DNA of 64,000 nt from Pseudidiomarina sp. CB1 (GTDB lineage: Bacteria > Pseudomonadota > Gammaproteobacteria > Enterobacterales > Alteromonadaceae): the NCBI RefSeq assembly GCF_024752025.1, contig NZ_JANTPU010000001.1, positions 930,001-994,000 of the forward strand. The letters are read 5' to 3'. A model generated the notes under the pieces. That model was not told the DNA's origin. It saw nothing but the letters and a program-made list of their open reading frames with translations, and did not search any database. Below, in pieces: positions 40,918 through 51,636 of the stretch (the first letter of the stretch is position 1; each line of letters opens with the position of its first letter). A program made the translations under genes and the position numbers.

Positions 40918-41265
40918 ATGAAGAAATTATTGTTGGCAAGCCTAGTGATCGCACTGAGTGGTTGCTCCGTATTTGATGGTCTAGTACATCGGATTGACGT
41001 CCCACAAGGTAACTATTTGGAGCAACGCGATGTTGACCAACTGCGCATCGGTATGAGCAAAGAACAAGTGAATTATGTTCTTGGCGCACCGGTCGCCGAA
41101 AATGTATTTGCCGACGACACTTGGTACTATGTATTCAACATGGATTCTGGCAGTGGTGATGATTATCGTCGAACAGTGACGCTCACTTTCGTTGATAATA
41201 AACTCACAGACTATGCTGGTGATTTTGATCGTCCAAAGAATTTTGACACGCCGCTGGATCAATAA
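40918..41265 (+). CDS. bamE: Outer membrane assembly lipoprotein BamE
   Basis: A small component of the BAM complex that inserts beta-barrel proteins. The 115-residue product has lipobox LSGC (Cys16), then the SmpA/OmlA domain: GNYLEQRDVDQLRIGMSKEQ, VLGAPV and DTWYYVF. GAGAAG lies upstream of the ATG. It follows recN as in E. coli. Confidence 0.95.
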   Translation: MKKLLLASLVIALSGCSVFDGLVHRIDVPQGNYLEQRDVDQLRIGMSKEQVNYVLGAPVAENVFADDTWYYVFNMDSGSGDDYRRTVTLTFVDNKLTDYAGDFDRPKNFDTPLDQ

Positions 41266-41317
41266 ACAGGCTGTTGCCAGCGCACTTCCGTAATTTTAAG
41301 CACCGAATGGGGAGTGT

Positions 41318-44059
41318 ATGGAACCGAGCAACAGCCTCGAGCGCTTCACTGACATTATTAAAAGCCCGACTGACCATCGCCACTATGCGATGGTTCGCTT
41401 ACCTAATGGCTTGCGCTGTGCGCTCGTACACGATCCTGATGCACAACAGAGCACAGCCGCTGTAGCGGTCGCTGCCGGTCACTTCCAAGATCCCAATGAC
41501 ACCCAAGGACTTGCTCACTTCCTCGAGCACATGCTGTTTTTGGGAACCCACAAATACCCCGAAGCCACTGCTTACCAAGACTTTATTCATCAACACGGCG
41601 GTCACCACAATGCGTGGACGGGAACTGAGTACAGTAGTTACTATTGCAGTGTGGACGCCACAAGCTTCGCCGCTGCTCTCGACCGATTCTCGCGCTTTTT
41701 TTACGAGCCGACATTCAACCCTGAATGGATTGCCAAAGAAGTTAATGCGATAGAGTCTGAGTTTCAGATGAAACGCAAAGACGAGTTACGACGGTTGTAT
41801 CAAGTCCACAAGGCAACCGCCAATCCTGCGCATCCCTTTTCAAAGTTTTCCGTAGGGAATTTCGCGACACTTACAGAAAACGGTGACACCACCGGCCTAG
41901 ACCATCGCATGCGTGAGTTTTTCGCGACCTGGTACCGAGCCAATCGTATGACACTTGTGTTGGCGGGCCCGCAATCACTGGACGAGCTAGAACAATTGGC
42001 GCACCAGCACTTTAGCGCCATCGTCGGCAATGGGCCTTCTGCTAGCCCAGAACAAGCAGCTCTTTATTTACCTGAGCAGCGTGCGGTGCAACTCAATGTT
42101 CGTCCATTAAAAGACGCTCGCCGTTTAATACTTGCTTTCGCACTACCTAGCATCGACGACGACTACCCCTACAAAACCACAAGTTTCATCGCTCACTTAT
42201 TAGGTTACGAAGGACCTGGCAGCCTCTACGCTGAACTGCATCACGCAAATTTAATTAATAGCTTAGCTGCCGGTGGCGGTATTAGTGGTAGTAACTTCAA
42301 AGACTTTAACCTCAACATGCAACTCACTGCGGAGGGGCTAGCTAAAACCGATCAAATTATTATGGCAGTGCTAGGAGCTGTTGAACGAATTAAGAACGAG
42401 GGGCTTGAAGATTGGCGTTACCGTGAGCGACAAGTCGCTATTGCTAACGCATTTCGTTTTCAAGAGCCAGCTCGGACGGCCGACCTTGCGCCACAACTTG
42501 CTATCAATATGCATCATTATGAGCCGCATGACTTGATCTTTGGCGACTATCGCATGGACCAGCTCAATACCACTAAAGCTCGCGAATTACTGAATCTTAT
42601 GCACGTGGACAATTTGCGTGCAACGCTGATTCACCGAGAGGTCGAAGTCGATCAGCATGAACCGATTTATGGTACTGACTATCAACTACGTCCGTTCACC
42701 GAAGAGCAGAAGGACAAGTGGCGGAATGCACAAACAAAAAGCATTCAATTGCCGGCGCCCAATCCTTACCTCCACCCGTTAAGCTCACCGTTGCCGCTGG
42801 AAGAGCCGATTTCACGGCAACCACAATGTTATCAGCTAGCGGAAGGCCTCACGTTGTGGCATTTACAAGATCCTGATTTTAGAGCACCCAAAGCGCACAT
42901 TTATTGTCAATTTACGTTGCCAAATGTTACGGCGAGTGCGCGTCATTACGCCAGCGCCCGCCTCTGGTGTGAACTGATGATCGATCGCCTTAATGAAGAT
43001 TGTTACGATGCCGAAATTGCGGGCCTACATTTTAATATTTACCCACAGCACTATGGCATCACTTTACACATAAGTGGTTACTCGCAAGGTATCGTAGAGC
43101 TCAGCAAAGATCTTCTGCAGCGCATGCGTTCGACGTCTTTCAGTGACTCGCGCTTCGCCGATATCAAACAAAAACTATGTGTCAATTGGCAGTCAGCGCT
43201 TGCGAACAAACCTCTAAATCTGTTGTTTGCTCGCTTAAATGTTTTACTACAACCTCATATGTATGCACTTAGCGATCTTGCAGAGGCCCTCGACACTATT
43301 ACCCGCGCAAGCTTCGATGCTTGGCATGAGCAATTATTTGCAGCGGTTGAATTAAAGCTATTTGCCCACGGCGATCTGACCCCGAACGTACTTAAGCCCT
43401 TGACTGACTGTGCGTCACAAAGCTTTTCGATGCAAGCTGACTTGCAAGCCAACATGCCAGCCACACGCGACCTCGAACAACTTAAGCACGCTGGGAAACT
43501 CGACGCTCGTGGCCAACTTGAAACGCACCACTCTGATCATGCGGCAATGCTGGTTATCCAAGGCCCTGACACCAGCGTCCTGCAACAAACCAATATGTTG
43601 TTGCTCAATCAGTTTATTCAGCCGCACTTGTTTAATGAACTTCGCACGCGTCAACAACTCGGTTATCTGGTGGGCAGCACCTATATGCCGATAGAGCAGC
43701 GCCCTCATCTACTCATGTATGTGCAATCGAGTAACCAGCAAGCAGAGCACTTATGCGACGCACTTGACGAATTTAGGCAGCATTTTTTAAGTCAATTCGA
43801 TGATCGTATTCACGATGAACTCGAGCAAGTGAAGGGATACCTCATTCGTAAGTTACGTGAACCAGATACCAATTTACGCTTACGTAGTCAGCGTTTATGG
43901 AGCACTATTTCGCCAGCTGATGTAAGTTTTGACCGCCTTGAACAAATGGCCCTAGAGCTTGAATCGAATACAACTTTGTTTTTCATCAAGCAATTAGCCG
44001 AAATCCTAGCTACAACGGGGCATCACGGCTATATTACGGCAACTCCTAAAGAACTTTGA
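41318..44059 (+). CDS. M16A zinc protease (insulinase/protease III family)
   Basis: 913 residues of the insulinase family, close to E. coli protease III (PtrA, 962). The inverted zinc motif HFLEH is at 67-71, with the third ligand in the NAIESEF segment about 75 residues later. The C-terminal half has the family's substrate-binding RTRQQLGYLVGS. The N-terminus (MEPSNSLERF) shows no signal peptide, unlike periplasmic PtrA, and GGGGAG fixes this start, so a cytoplasmic location is likely. It is 52 bases after bamE. Confidence 0.92.
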   Translation: MEPSNSLERFTDIIKSPTDHRHYAMVRLPNGLRCALVHDPDAQQSTAAVAVAAGHFQDPNDTQGLAHFLEHMLFLGTHKYPEATAYQDFIHQHGGHHNAWTGTEYSSYYCSVDATSFAAALDRFSRFFYEPTFNPEWIAKEVNAIESEFQMKRKDELRRLYQVHKATANPAHPFSKFSVGNFATLTENGDTTGLDHRMREFFATWYRANRMTLVLAGPQSLDELEQLAHQHFSAIVGNGPSASPEQAALYLPEQRAVQLNVRPLKDARRLILAFALPSIDDDYPYKTTSFIAHLLGYEGPGSLYAELHHANLINSLAAGGGISGSNFKDFNLNMQLTAEGLAKTDQIIMAVLGAVERIKNEGLEDWRYRERQVAIANAFRFQEPARTADLAPQLAINMHHYEPHDLIFGDYRMDQLNTTKARELLNLMHVDNLRATLIHREVEVDQHEPIYGTDYQLRPFTEEQKDKWRNAQTKSIQLPAPNPYLHPLSSPLPLEEPISRQPQCYQLAEGLTLWHLQDPDFRAPKAHIYCQFTLPNVTASARHYASARLWCELMIDRLNEDCYDAEIAGLHFNIYPQHYGITLHISGYSQGIVELSKDLLQRMRSTSFSDSRFADIKQKLCVNWQSALANKPLNLLFARLNVLLQPHMYALSDLAEALDTITRASFDAWHEQLFAAVELKLFAHGDLTPNVLKPLTDCASQSFSMQADLQANMPATRDLEQLKHAGKLDARGQLETHHSDHAAMLVIQGPDTSVLQQTNMLLLNQFIQPHLFNELRTRQQLGYLVGSTYMPIEQRPHLLMYVQSSNQQAEHLCDALDEFRQHFLSQFDDRIHDELEQVKGYLIRKLREPDTNLRLRSQRLWSTISPADVSFDRLEQMALELESNTTLFFIKQLAEILATTGHHGYITATPKEL

Positions 44060-44142
44060 CAGCCTCGAGATTATTGGGTAACTTGAGCGGTATAACAAAA
44101 ATAAGAGTTGTGGCGAAACACAACCCAACAATGGGATGACAC

Positions 44143-46809
44143 GTGCGCTTTGATACACAATTGAGAAAGTGGTGGTCGGCTTGCACCCAAAACAAAATAG
44201 TTCTGGGCCGCATAGCTGTCGCTTTTTTACTGTTGCTAACTAGTGCATTTTCGCTCACTAGTCTAACCCCGTCAGCATACGCTCAAGTTGGCTCGGGTAA
44301 TGACTGGCGTGTGGAGCTGATTACCTTACGTGTTGCCAATAAGCCCATAAGTGCCGATACCCTTGACGAACGCAATCTCGCGCAACTTTACAATGCGACA
44401 CAACTGCATGTTCCGCGCTTGCAAGAACCGCTCACCATTGAATTTGGCGCACCTTATGCGCCAAGTGCTCAAAAGCTTCAATACCGTTATAAACTGGACG
44501 GGTTTGACGCAAATTGGATTTATACCGATGCGGACTATCGTCGTGCAACGTACACCAATCTTGATTTCGGCAATTATACGTTTCGTGTAGAGGCCTCACC
44601 AAACGGTAGCTATTGGTTCGGTACACGCACCATCGAGCTTGATGTTGCGGCCCCACTTTGGTTGTCGCCATGGGCGATAGCTTTATACGCGGCGTTGCTC
44701 ATCGGCATTCTCGTCGGCGTTGGTGCCATTATTAGCACGCGGCGACAAGCCATTCACCTCCTGCGCGACAGTGAGGAACGCTTAAAGCTGAGTTTGTGGG
44801 GCAGTGGCGACCAACTTTGGGATTGGCATATCGACACCGATGAGTTACATCGCCATAACACATGGCGTCAGTTAAAGAACTTCCCAGAGGATGGCATTCG
44901 CTTTGGTGATGACACCGGCAAATCAAATATCCATCCTGCGGATCTTGCCAAAGTCCGTTGGACGCTGCGCAATTATCTTGAAGGTAAAACCGACCACTAT
45001 GAACAAACCTATCGTGTAGCCTCACACAAAGGCTGGATGTGGGTTCTCGATCGCGGCAAGATTGTTACCTACGATGAGCAACAGCGCCCGCGCCGAATGA
45101 CCGGGACCTTAAAAGATATAACGCCACTGGTCACCGCTGAAGAGCGCTTAAAGATGTTGGCTGCCTCGATCACTAACATTTCCGATGGCGTCTGTATCTA
45201 TGACGCGCAATTTAATGTGGTGGAAACCAACCAGTCCTTTTCACGGATCACTGGCTATCGTCGCGACGATATGATTGGCCGTTCACTGCGCTTTAGTTTG
45301 TACAGTCCAGATCACCTTGAACAGATCAAGCAAATAGTGCAACAGCAAGGAACTTGGCATGGCGAGCTAGAGGATTTGCGTAAGGATGGCACCGTTTATC
45401 AAATGGAGCTTACCCTTGATGCCATCCGTGACGAGAGTAAAGAAATTTCGTATTACGTCGCTACCTTCTCAGATATCACCGATCGTAAAAACGCTGAACG
45501 GGAACTCCGTCGTCTTTCGAATACCGACACCCTAACGGGCCTACCGAATCGCTCTTACTTCCAAGTCAGCCATTCAAACTTAGTACGCAAGCGTATTATG
45601 CATGCCCTGCTGTTATTCGACTTGGACGACTTTAAGAAAATCAATGACTCACTTGGGCATGAAGTCGGTGATCACTTACTCATGCATGTTGCCGAGCGTG
45701 TTGGTGAAGTGGGCCGCCCACAAGACACCTTTTATCGACTCGGTGGCGACGAATTCGTTTTGATGCTTGAGGATACGACTGACGTACGGGTGATCACCTC
45801 CGCCGCTAAACGTATTTTAGAGTGTCTCTCGCAACCATTTCATATTAGCGACCATGACATCGTGGTCAGTAGTTCGATAGGTATTGTTGTTTACCCGAAC
45901 GACGGACAATCCTCGCAAGAGCTACTGCAGAATGCTGATACGGCAATGTATCATGCGAAAAATCGTGGTGGTGCTACGTACCAATTCTTTAATGAGTCGA
46001 TGAACAAAAATGCCGTGCGACGGTTGCAAGTTGAAAACCAATTACGGCACGCTCTACGGAATAATTATTTGCAGGTGCACTACCAGCCCAAGGTTTCATT
46101 ACGCACAAATAAGTTTGTCGGCTTGGAAGCACTGGTACGGCTTGAGATACCGGACGTCGGCGTCGTCAGTCCCGCCGAGTTCATTCCACTCGCCGAAGAA
46201 ACTGGACTTATTATCGATGTCGGTGAACGCGTGTTACGGCAAACCTGCCGCGATATGCGCGAGTGGGTTGAAGCGGGTGCCGTGCAGGGCCGCGTGGCCG
46301 TCAACCTGTCAGCGAAGCAGTTTTTGCAGCCCGATCTAGCCGAACGCATCATGGTTATTTTGCAAGAAGAAAAGCTTCATCCAAGTTATTTAGAGCTAGA
46401 GATTACAGAGGGCGTGGTTATGGACGATCCCGAACGCGCGATTGAAATCATGACCGAGCTGAATAACCTTGGCATTCACCTAGCGCTCGATGATTTTGGT
46501 ACTGGCTATTCATCACTCGCTTATTTGAAGCGCTTCCCGATTCAAACATTGAAGATCGACAAGGCCTTCATCGACGACATCAATGGCGCTGAACGTGACC
46601 GCAACATGGTCGCATCGATTGTCGCCATGGCGCACAATTTAGGTCTTGATGTGGTTGCTGAGGGAGTCGTGAACTTAGAACAAGCAGCGACCTTGAGCAA
46701 CTTACAGTGTGAGTTTGCGCAAGGCTTCCTCTTTGCCGAACCGCTGCGCAGCGAGAACTTTCTGGCCCATATTAGCACCACCCTTGCGACGCTAAAAAAC
46801 AGTCCTTAA
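44143..46809 (+). CDS. Membrane sensor with Y_Y_Y, PAS, GGDEF and EAL domains
   Basis: 888 residues; GTG start. A signal-anchor (about 22-45) precedes a periplasmic Y_Y_Y-type domain (about 75-165: KLQYRYKLDGFDANW, YTFRVEAS), a transmembrane helix (about 172-195), two PAS domains (about 205-330 and 345-465; ITDRKNAERELRRLSNTD link), then GGDEF intact at about 537 and EAL intact (GLEALVRLE, near 660). The EAL catalytic set is visible (VAVNLS, ELEITEG, ALDDFGTG, LKIDKAF, VVAEGV). It can therefore both make and degrade cyclic-di-GMP in principle. Usual Y_Y_Y proteins carry an N-terminal propeller, absent here. Confidence 0.9.
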   Translation: MRFDTQLRKWWSACTQNKIVLGRIAVAFLLLLTSAFSLTSLTPSAYAQVGSGNDWRVELITLRVANKPISADTLDERNLAQLYNATQLHVPRLQEPLTIEFGAPYAPSAQKLQYRYKLDGFDANWIYTDADYRRATYTNLDFGNYTFRVEASPNGSYWFGTRTIELDVAAPLWLSPWAIALYAALLIGILVGVGAIISTRRQAIHLLRDSEERLKLSLWGSGDQLWDWHIDTDELHRHNTWRQLKNFPEDGIRFGDDTGKSNIHPADLAKVRWTLRNYLEGKTDHYEQTYRVASHKGWMWVLDRGKIVTYDEQQRPRRMTGTLKDITPLVTAEERLKMLAASITNISDGVCIYDAQFNVVETNQSFSRITGYRRDDMIGRSLRFSLYSPDHLEQIKQIVQQQGTWHGELEDLRKDGTVYQMELTLDAIRDESKEISYYVATFSDITDRKNAERELRRLSNTDTLTGLPNRSYFQVSHSNLVRKRIMHALLLFDLDDFKKINDSLGHEVGDHLLMHVAERVGEVGRPQDTFYRLGGDEFVLMLEDTTDVRVITSAAKRILECLSQPFHISDHDIVVSSSIGIVVYPNDGQSSQELLQNADTAMYHAKNRGGATYQFFNESMNKNAVRRLQVENQLRHALRNNYLQVHYQPKVSLRTNKFVGLEALVRLEIPDVGVVSPAEFIPLAEETGLIIDVGERVLRQTCRDMREWVEAGAVQGRVAVNLSAKQFLQPDLAERIMVILQEEKLHPSYLELEITEGVVMDDPERAIEIMTELNNLGIHLALDDFGTGYSSLAYLKRFPIQTLKIDKAFIDDINGAERDRNMVASIVAMAHNLGLDVVAEGVVNLEQAATLSNLQCEFAQGFLFAEPLRSENFLAHISTTLATLKNSP

Positions 46810-47003
46810 TGCGGCTGCCAAAGCACATTGTCGCGACCCAACGCGCGCAACAAGGTCATACGTTTGTGTGAGATAAATAACGGTAGAACAACCGGGCCAA
46901 GCATCAACGCCGCGAACCCCCAGCGTTTAGCCCCCATGGCATTGCGTAAAGCTTGAATATAAACAAGTAGCGCAGACAACAAACAACACAGCGCGATCAA
47001 CAA
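46806..47003 (-). CDS. Small hydrophobic membrane protein (TTG start)
   Basis: 65 residues, not recognised. Two hydrophobic helices (about 1-19 and 30-46) flank a basic loop (RNAMGAKRWG), and the C-terminus is basic. A perfect AGGAGG five bases before the TTG supports translation; the second TTG is next in frame. Its stop overlaps the stop of the convergent GGDEF-EAL gene by four bases. No function can be inferred. Confidence 0.6.
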   Translation of the reverse strand: MLIALCCLLSALLVYIQALRNAMGAKRWGFAALMLGPVVLPLFISHKRMTLLRALGRDNVLWQPH

Positions 47004-47067
47004 AACAACCTCCTAAATAATGGCTATGAAGTCAGCCGAAACTGCCTGCATAGCCACCTACTTCGTA

Positions 47068-49206
47068 TTAGTCATCGTCATTATAAAACGAACGGCCTTC
47101 ATTTGCCATTTCGACCAACAACGGTGCTGGCTCATAACGTTCGCCATGTGCTTTAGCATAGCCGCGCAGTTGGCCGACAACTTCAGCGCAGCCTAGGCTA
47201 TCGATGTAGCGGAATGGGCCGCCACGAAATGGTGGAAAACCAATACCAAAAATCGCGCCTATATCGCCATCTCGCGGACTACGGATGATCCCTTCGGCTA
47301 AGCAATAGGCGGCTTCATTCAGCATTAAAAACACCGTGCGACGTGCTATTTCATTACCACTAAGCTGCGCATTTGGCTGAACTCCGAGCAGGTTGTATAC
47401 GCTGCTATCGACTTCCTTGCCAGGCTTTTTACCGCTATACGCATAAAAGCCCTTTTTGTTCTTCTTGCCTTTGCGCTCGTCATCTAACAGCTTTCCAAAC
47501 GCATCTGGTGCGCGAAAGCGATCGCCAAGCTCGTTGGCCATAATTGGCGCAACTTTCGCCGCAACGTCGATGCCGACTTCGTCCATTAATTTCATCGGAC
47601 CAACTGGGAAGCCAAATTTAACCAAGGCTTTATCAACCGCTTCAATAGGTTCGCCACCGAGGACCAGACGTGCCGCTTCATTCATGTAAGGGGCAAGAAC
47701 ACGATTAACGTAAAAGCCTGCGCCATCCTTTACCACGATCGGCGTTTTGCCTTGCTTTTTCGCTAGCGCCACGGTCGTTGCAATGGTCGCATCGGAGGTC
47801 TTCGTATGAGTGATAATTTCCGCCAACGGCATTTTGTCTACTGGCGAAAAGTAATGCAACCCAATCACATTCTCGGGACGCTTGGCTTTTGCGGCGATTT
47901 GCGTAATCGGTAAGCTCGATGTATTGGTCGCGAAAATCGTATGCTCTTGCGCATGTTCCTCAATATCAGCGACCATCTTTTGCTTCAGCTCAAGATCTTC
48001 AAAGACCGCCTCGATTACCAGATCGGTGCGCTCGAACCCAGAGTAATCGAGGGTACCGCTGAGTCGTAGCATGGTCTTTTCTAATTCAGCACGGCGCATA
48101 TGCTTACGTTTAACTTTCTTGTTTAGCAGGTCATAGCTGTACTTCATTGCATGCACAATGCCCTGTTCAGCAATATCTTTAATGCGCACAGGAATCCCGG
48201 CTTTTGCTGCTGTTACATAGGCAATTCCACCGCCCATGAGACCGCCGCCCAATACGCCAACGCGGCTTACCGAGCCGGGTTTAGTATCACCAGCACCCGT
48301 TTCTTTTTTCATCGCCGTTGTCGCAAAGAAAATACCGCGTAATTGCTTCGATTCTGGTGTCATCGCGAGCATGCCAAATTGGCGCGCTTCGTACTGAAGC
48401 CCCTCTTGGAAGCCATGGTCAGCGCCATAGGAAATCGTATCAATGATGGCATCGATCGCCGGATAATTACCTTTAGCCTTTGCCTGCGCCTGCTCGCGCG
48501 CTTTCTTGAAAATGATGCCACGACCAAAACGAGTGCCTTCAAGGCCTTTATTGAGTAAGCTGTGGTGCACTCGTTGTACTTTTGCTTTGCTCTTTAGCGC
48601 CTTCTCAACGGCCGCTTCAAGCAAAATACTACTTGGCACAACATCATCAACAATACCCAGCTTTTTAGCTTGCTTAGGCCGCAGCTGCTTGCCGGCCAAA
48701 ATCAACGGCAGTGCTTTTTGAATGCCAATCAGACGTGGCAAGCGCTGAGTTCCACCGGAGCCCGGCAGCAAGCCTAATTGCACTTCAGGTAAGCCTAACG
48801 AAGTTTTGTCATTATCCGTACAAACGCGGTAATGGCAGGCGAGTGCCAACTCTAAACCACCGCCTAAACAAGCACCGTCAATCGCTGCGACAACAGGTAC
48901 CGACAATTGCTCGATGCGATCAAACATCGCTTGCCCTTGGCGCGCAAGACTTTCCGCGTCAGCAGCATTTTCGCAATCATCAATCATACTGATATCAGCA
49001 CCAGCGACAAATGAACCCGGCTTATCACTAATAACCACGATACCTTTGAGCGTACTCAGTTGCTCAAGTTTGCCCAGTACCTCACTTACCTCTTCAGCGA
49101 AGCTCGCTTTCAAGGTATTCATTGATTCGCCAGGCACATCGATGTGAATAACCGCGACGCCATCGTCACGCGTTTCTAAAGTAAATGCGCGTTTCGTATC
49201 AGTCAT
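47068..49206 (-). CDS. fadJ: Fatty acid oxidation complex alpha subunit FadJ
   Basis: A bifunctional enoyl-CoA hydratase and 3-hydroxyacyl-CoA dehydrogenase. The 712 residues start with a crotonase domain ([23 protein letters not shown] and [20 protein letters not shown] carrying both catalytic Glu), then an NAD domain ([15 protein letters not shown] near 320, [17 protein letters not shown]) and the C-terminal 3HCDH domains. Length and the partner thiolase length identify FadJ rather than FadB. The ATG shares one base with the fadI stop (TAATG). Confidence 0.95.
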   Translation of the reverse strand: MTDTKRAFTLETRDDGVAVIHIDVPGESMNTLKASFAEEVSEVLGKLEQLSTLKGIVVISDKPGSFVAGADISMIDDCENAADAESLARQGQAMFDRIEQLSVPVVAAIDGACLGGGLELALACHYRVCTDNDKTSLGLPEVQLGLLPGSGGTQRLPRLIGIQKALPLILAGKQLRPKQAKKLGIVDDVVPSSILLEAAVEKALKSKAKVQRVHHSLLNKGLEGTRFGRGIIFKKAREQAQAKAKGNYPAIDAIIDTISYGADHGFQEGLQYEARQFGMLAMTPESKQLRGIFFATTAMKKETGAGDTKPGSVSRVGVLGGGLMGGGIAYVTAAKAGIPVRIKDIAEQGIVHAMKYSYDLLNKKVKRKHMRRAELEKTMLRLSGTLDYSGFERTDLVIEAVFEDLELKQKMVADIEEHAQEHTIFATNTSSLPITQIAAKAKRPENVIGLHYFSPVDKMPLAEIITHTKTSDATIATTVALAKKQGKTPIVVKDGAGFYVNRVLAPYMNEAARLVLGGEPIEAVDKALVKFGFPVGPMKLMDEVGIDVAAKVAPIMANELGDRFRAPDAFGKLLDDERKGKKNKKGFYAYSGKKPGKEVDSSVYNLLGVQPNAQLSGNEIARRTVFLMLNEAAYCLAEGIIRSPRDGDIGAIFGIGFPPFRGGPFRYIDSLGCAEVVGQLRGYAKAHGERYEPAPLLVEMANEGRSFYNDDD

Positions 49207-50516
49207 TAGTTACTCTCCAAAATCATTGCTGAGCCAAGCCCACCGGCAGCACAAGCGGTGGTCAACGCGGTACCACCACCACGACGTTTAAGTTCACGCA
49301 AGGTTTGTGTGATCATGCGCGCGCCGGTTGCAGCAAATGGATGGCCGTACGCAATCGAACCGCCCAGCACATTAAATTTATCCATATCAATCTCACCAAT
49401 GGCTTCGCTGCGTCCGAGTTTTTCCGCCGCGAACTTTTTACTGCCAAACATTTTTACGTTCGCCAATGTTTGTGCCGCAAAGGCTTCATGCATGTCGATT
49501 AAATCAAGGTCGCTTAGCTTCATACCAGCACGGTCCAATGCTATCGGCGTGGCGAATGAAGGCCCCATTAGCATGTCTTTCTCGACACCGATGGCGCTAA
49601 ACGCATAACTCTTGATGTAGCCCAAAATCTCATAACCTAAGGCCTTCGCCTTGCTTTCAGTCATCAACAGCACCGCTGCCGCACCGTCAGTAAGTGGCGT
49701 GCTATTCGCTGCTGTCACCGAACCGTGTTTACGATCAAACACAGGCCGCAATTTCGCATAGCTGTCGAGCTGACTATCACTGCGAATCGTGTTGTCACGG
49801 CGTAAAAAGTCTTTATACGGTTCCGCAAAGGCAGTCATGACCTCAGCGTCGAGCTTACCTGCTTCCCATGCTTCATGAGCGAGCGTGTGTGAACGATGCG
49901 CTAGGGCATCTTGATCGGCGCGGTTGATACCATGAGTCTTCGCCATTTGCTCGGCTGTGTCGCCCATCGTCAGACCAGTACTATATTCCGCAATCGCCGG
50001 CGGTACTGGGAGTAAATCTTTGAAACTCAGACGCTTTAAAACACTCAGTCGCTGACCTAAGCTACGCGCTTTATTTAAATCAACCAACGCATGCGCCAAC
50101 TTGCGCGAAACGCCTATCGGTAACACCGAAGAGGAATCTGCGCCGCCAGCGATACCGACACTAATGTTGCCAGCGACCATGGTTTCAAGCACGTTTACAG
50201 TTGCCTGAAAGCTGGTAGCACAGGCACGGGATACGCTATAGGCATCGGTGTTAACCGGCAAACTGGTACCGAGCACGATTTCACGAGCGATATTCGGTGC
50301 CGACGGCATTTGCACGACTTGGCCAAAAACCAATTGTTCAACTTCTTTGCCATCTAAGCCATAGCGGTTGAGCATTTCTTGCACAACCATCTTACCTAAA
50401 TCAAGCGCTGGTATACCGTGATAATAGCTTGCTTGCTTGGCAAATGGAGTGCGGAGCCCAGCGACCACCGCTATGCGATCCCCCTGTGGCGTAGTCAGTT
50501 GCTGACGTGACGTCAT
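49206..50516 (-). CDS. fadI: 3-ketoacyl-CoA thiolase FadI
   Basis: The thiolytic step of beta-oxidation. The 436 residues equal E. coli FadI. The acyl-enzyme Cys is in SRACATS (near residue 98), with the His in [10 protein letters not shown] and the second Cys in [11 protein letters not shown]. It is the first gene of the fadIJ operon, and a FadR-type site lies about 40-55 bases upstream of its start. Confidence 0.96.
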   Translation of the reverse strand: MTSRQQLTTPQGDRIAVVAGLRTPFAKQASYYHGIPALDLGKMVVQEMLNRYGLDGKEVEQLVFGQVVQMPSAPNIAREIVLGTSLPVNTDAYSVSRACATSFQATVNVLETMVAGNISVGIAGGADSSSVLPIGVSRKLAHALVDLNKARSLGQRLSVLKRLSFKDLLPVPPAIAEYSTGLTMGDTAEQMAKTHGINRADQDALAHRSHTLAHEAWEAGKLDAEVMTAFAEPYKDFLRRDNTIRSDSQLDSYAKLRPVFDRKHGSVTAANSTPLTDGAAAVLLMTESKAKALGYEILGYIKSYAFSAIGVEKDMLMGPSFATPIALDRAGMKLSDLDLIDMHEAFAAQTLANVKMFGSKKFAAEKLGRSEAIGEIDMDKFNVLGGSIAYGHPFAATGARMITQTLRELKRRGGGTALTTACAAGGLGSAMILESN

Positions 50517-50554
50517 AATTCACTACCTCTGTTCGGTAAATTGGCGGATTTCTG

Positions 50555-50571
50555 ATCTGGTCAGACCTCAC
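50555..50571. promoter_or_regulatory. FadR-type operator upstream of fadIJ
   Basis: ATCTGGTCAGACCTCAC matches the FadR consensus ANCTGGTCNGACCNGNT at all but two outer positions, with the palindromic core GGTC-A-GACC intact. It sits in the divergent gap between fadI and the moxR-type gene, 39 bases before the fadI start. Confidence 0.75.
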
Positions 50572-50673
50572 GATTTATTACAAATTCTAGCGGTTTCATC
50601 CCAAGAATTAAACTCTTGTTTTAGGTAAAGTACATACTAGAGTATAGACACAGCTATCACATTAGGGGTTAAC

Positions 50674-51630
50674 ATGGCCGCAGAACAGTTTCAAAGCCTG
50701 CGAAATTACTTAGACAGCCAAGTGCTCGGGCAACCAGAGTTCACCGAAAGCTTGCTGATTGCCGTCCTTGCCGACGGTCACCTCTTGGTCGAGGGTCCAC
50801 CTGGTCTCGCCAAAACACGCGCCGTGAACGCCTTAGCCAAAGGGATTGAAGGAGACTTTCATCGTATTCAATTCACCCCGGATCTGTTGCCTGCAGATTT
50901 GACCGGTACCGACATCTATCGGCCAGAAACTGGCGAGTTTGTCTTTCAAAAGGGCCCGTTGTTTCACAATGTGATCTTGGCCGATGAAATCAACCGCGCT
51001 CCCGCAAAGGTCCAATCCGCGTTACTTGAAGCCATGGCGGAGCGCCAAATTACGGTGGGGCAAACAACCTATCCCCTACCCGGCTTATTTATGGTTTTGG
51101 CAACACAAAATCCGTTGGAGCAGGAAGGTACCTATCCTCTCCCAGAAGCACAGCTTGATCGTTTTCTTATGCAACTCAATCTCGATTATCCTGCGGCCGA
51201 AACCGAGCTGGATATTTTGCGTTTGACCCGCGGCGAAGAATTACATGGCGACTTGGCGATGCCCGCCCCGTTAAGCCAACAAGATATCTTCGCAGCGCGC
51301 AAAGAAGTATTAGAAATCTTTATGGACGAAAATGTCGAAAATTACCTCGTGCAACTGGTGATTGCTACACGACAAGCCGAACATTATTCGAATGACTTGG
51401 CTCGATGGTTAAGTTACGGTGCGAGTCCGCGCGCAACGATTGCGCTTGATCGATGCGCCCGTGCGAAGGCCTGGTTAGCCGGGCGCGACTTTGTCACGCC
51501 AGATGATATTCAAGCTGTCTTCGCGCACGTTTTACGTCACCGCATTATTTTAAGCTACCAAGCCGAAGCGGATGGCGTAACCGCTGACCAAGCCTTACAG
51601 GTTATTCTACAAGAAGTGCCAACCCCGTAG
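50674..51630 (+). CDS. MoxR-family AAA+ ATPase
   Basis: 318 residues of the MoxR family, chaperone-like ATPases that work with von Willebrand factor A proteins. Walker A GPPGLAKT is near residue 42, Walker B ILADEINRAP near 108, and the sensor region ATQNPLEQEGTYPLPEAQLDRF follows. It is the first gene of a six-gene same-strand operon with DUF58, DUF4381, two VWA genes and BatD, the Bat-type layout. Confidence 0.95.
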   Translation: MAAEQFQSLRNYLDSQVLGQPEFTESLLIAVLADGHLLVEGPPGLAKTRAVNALAKGIEGDFHRIQFTPDLLPADLTGTDIYRPETGEFVFQKGPLFHNVILADEINRAPAKVQSALLEAMAERQITVGQTTYPLPGLFMVLATQNPLEQEGTYPLPEAQLDRFLMQLNLDYPAAETELDILRLTRGEELHGDLAMPAPLSQQDIFAARKEVLEIFMDENVENYLVQLVIATRQAEHYSNDLARWLSYGASPRATIALDRCARAKAWLAGRDFVTPDDIQAVFAHVLRHRIILSYQAEADGVTADQALQVILQEVPTP

Positions 51631-51636
51631 GTGATT

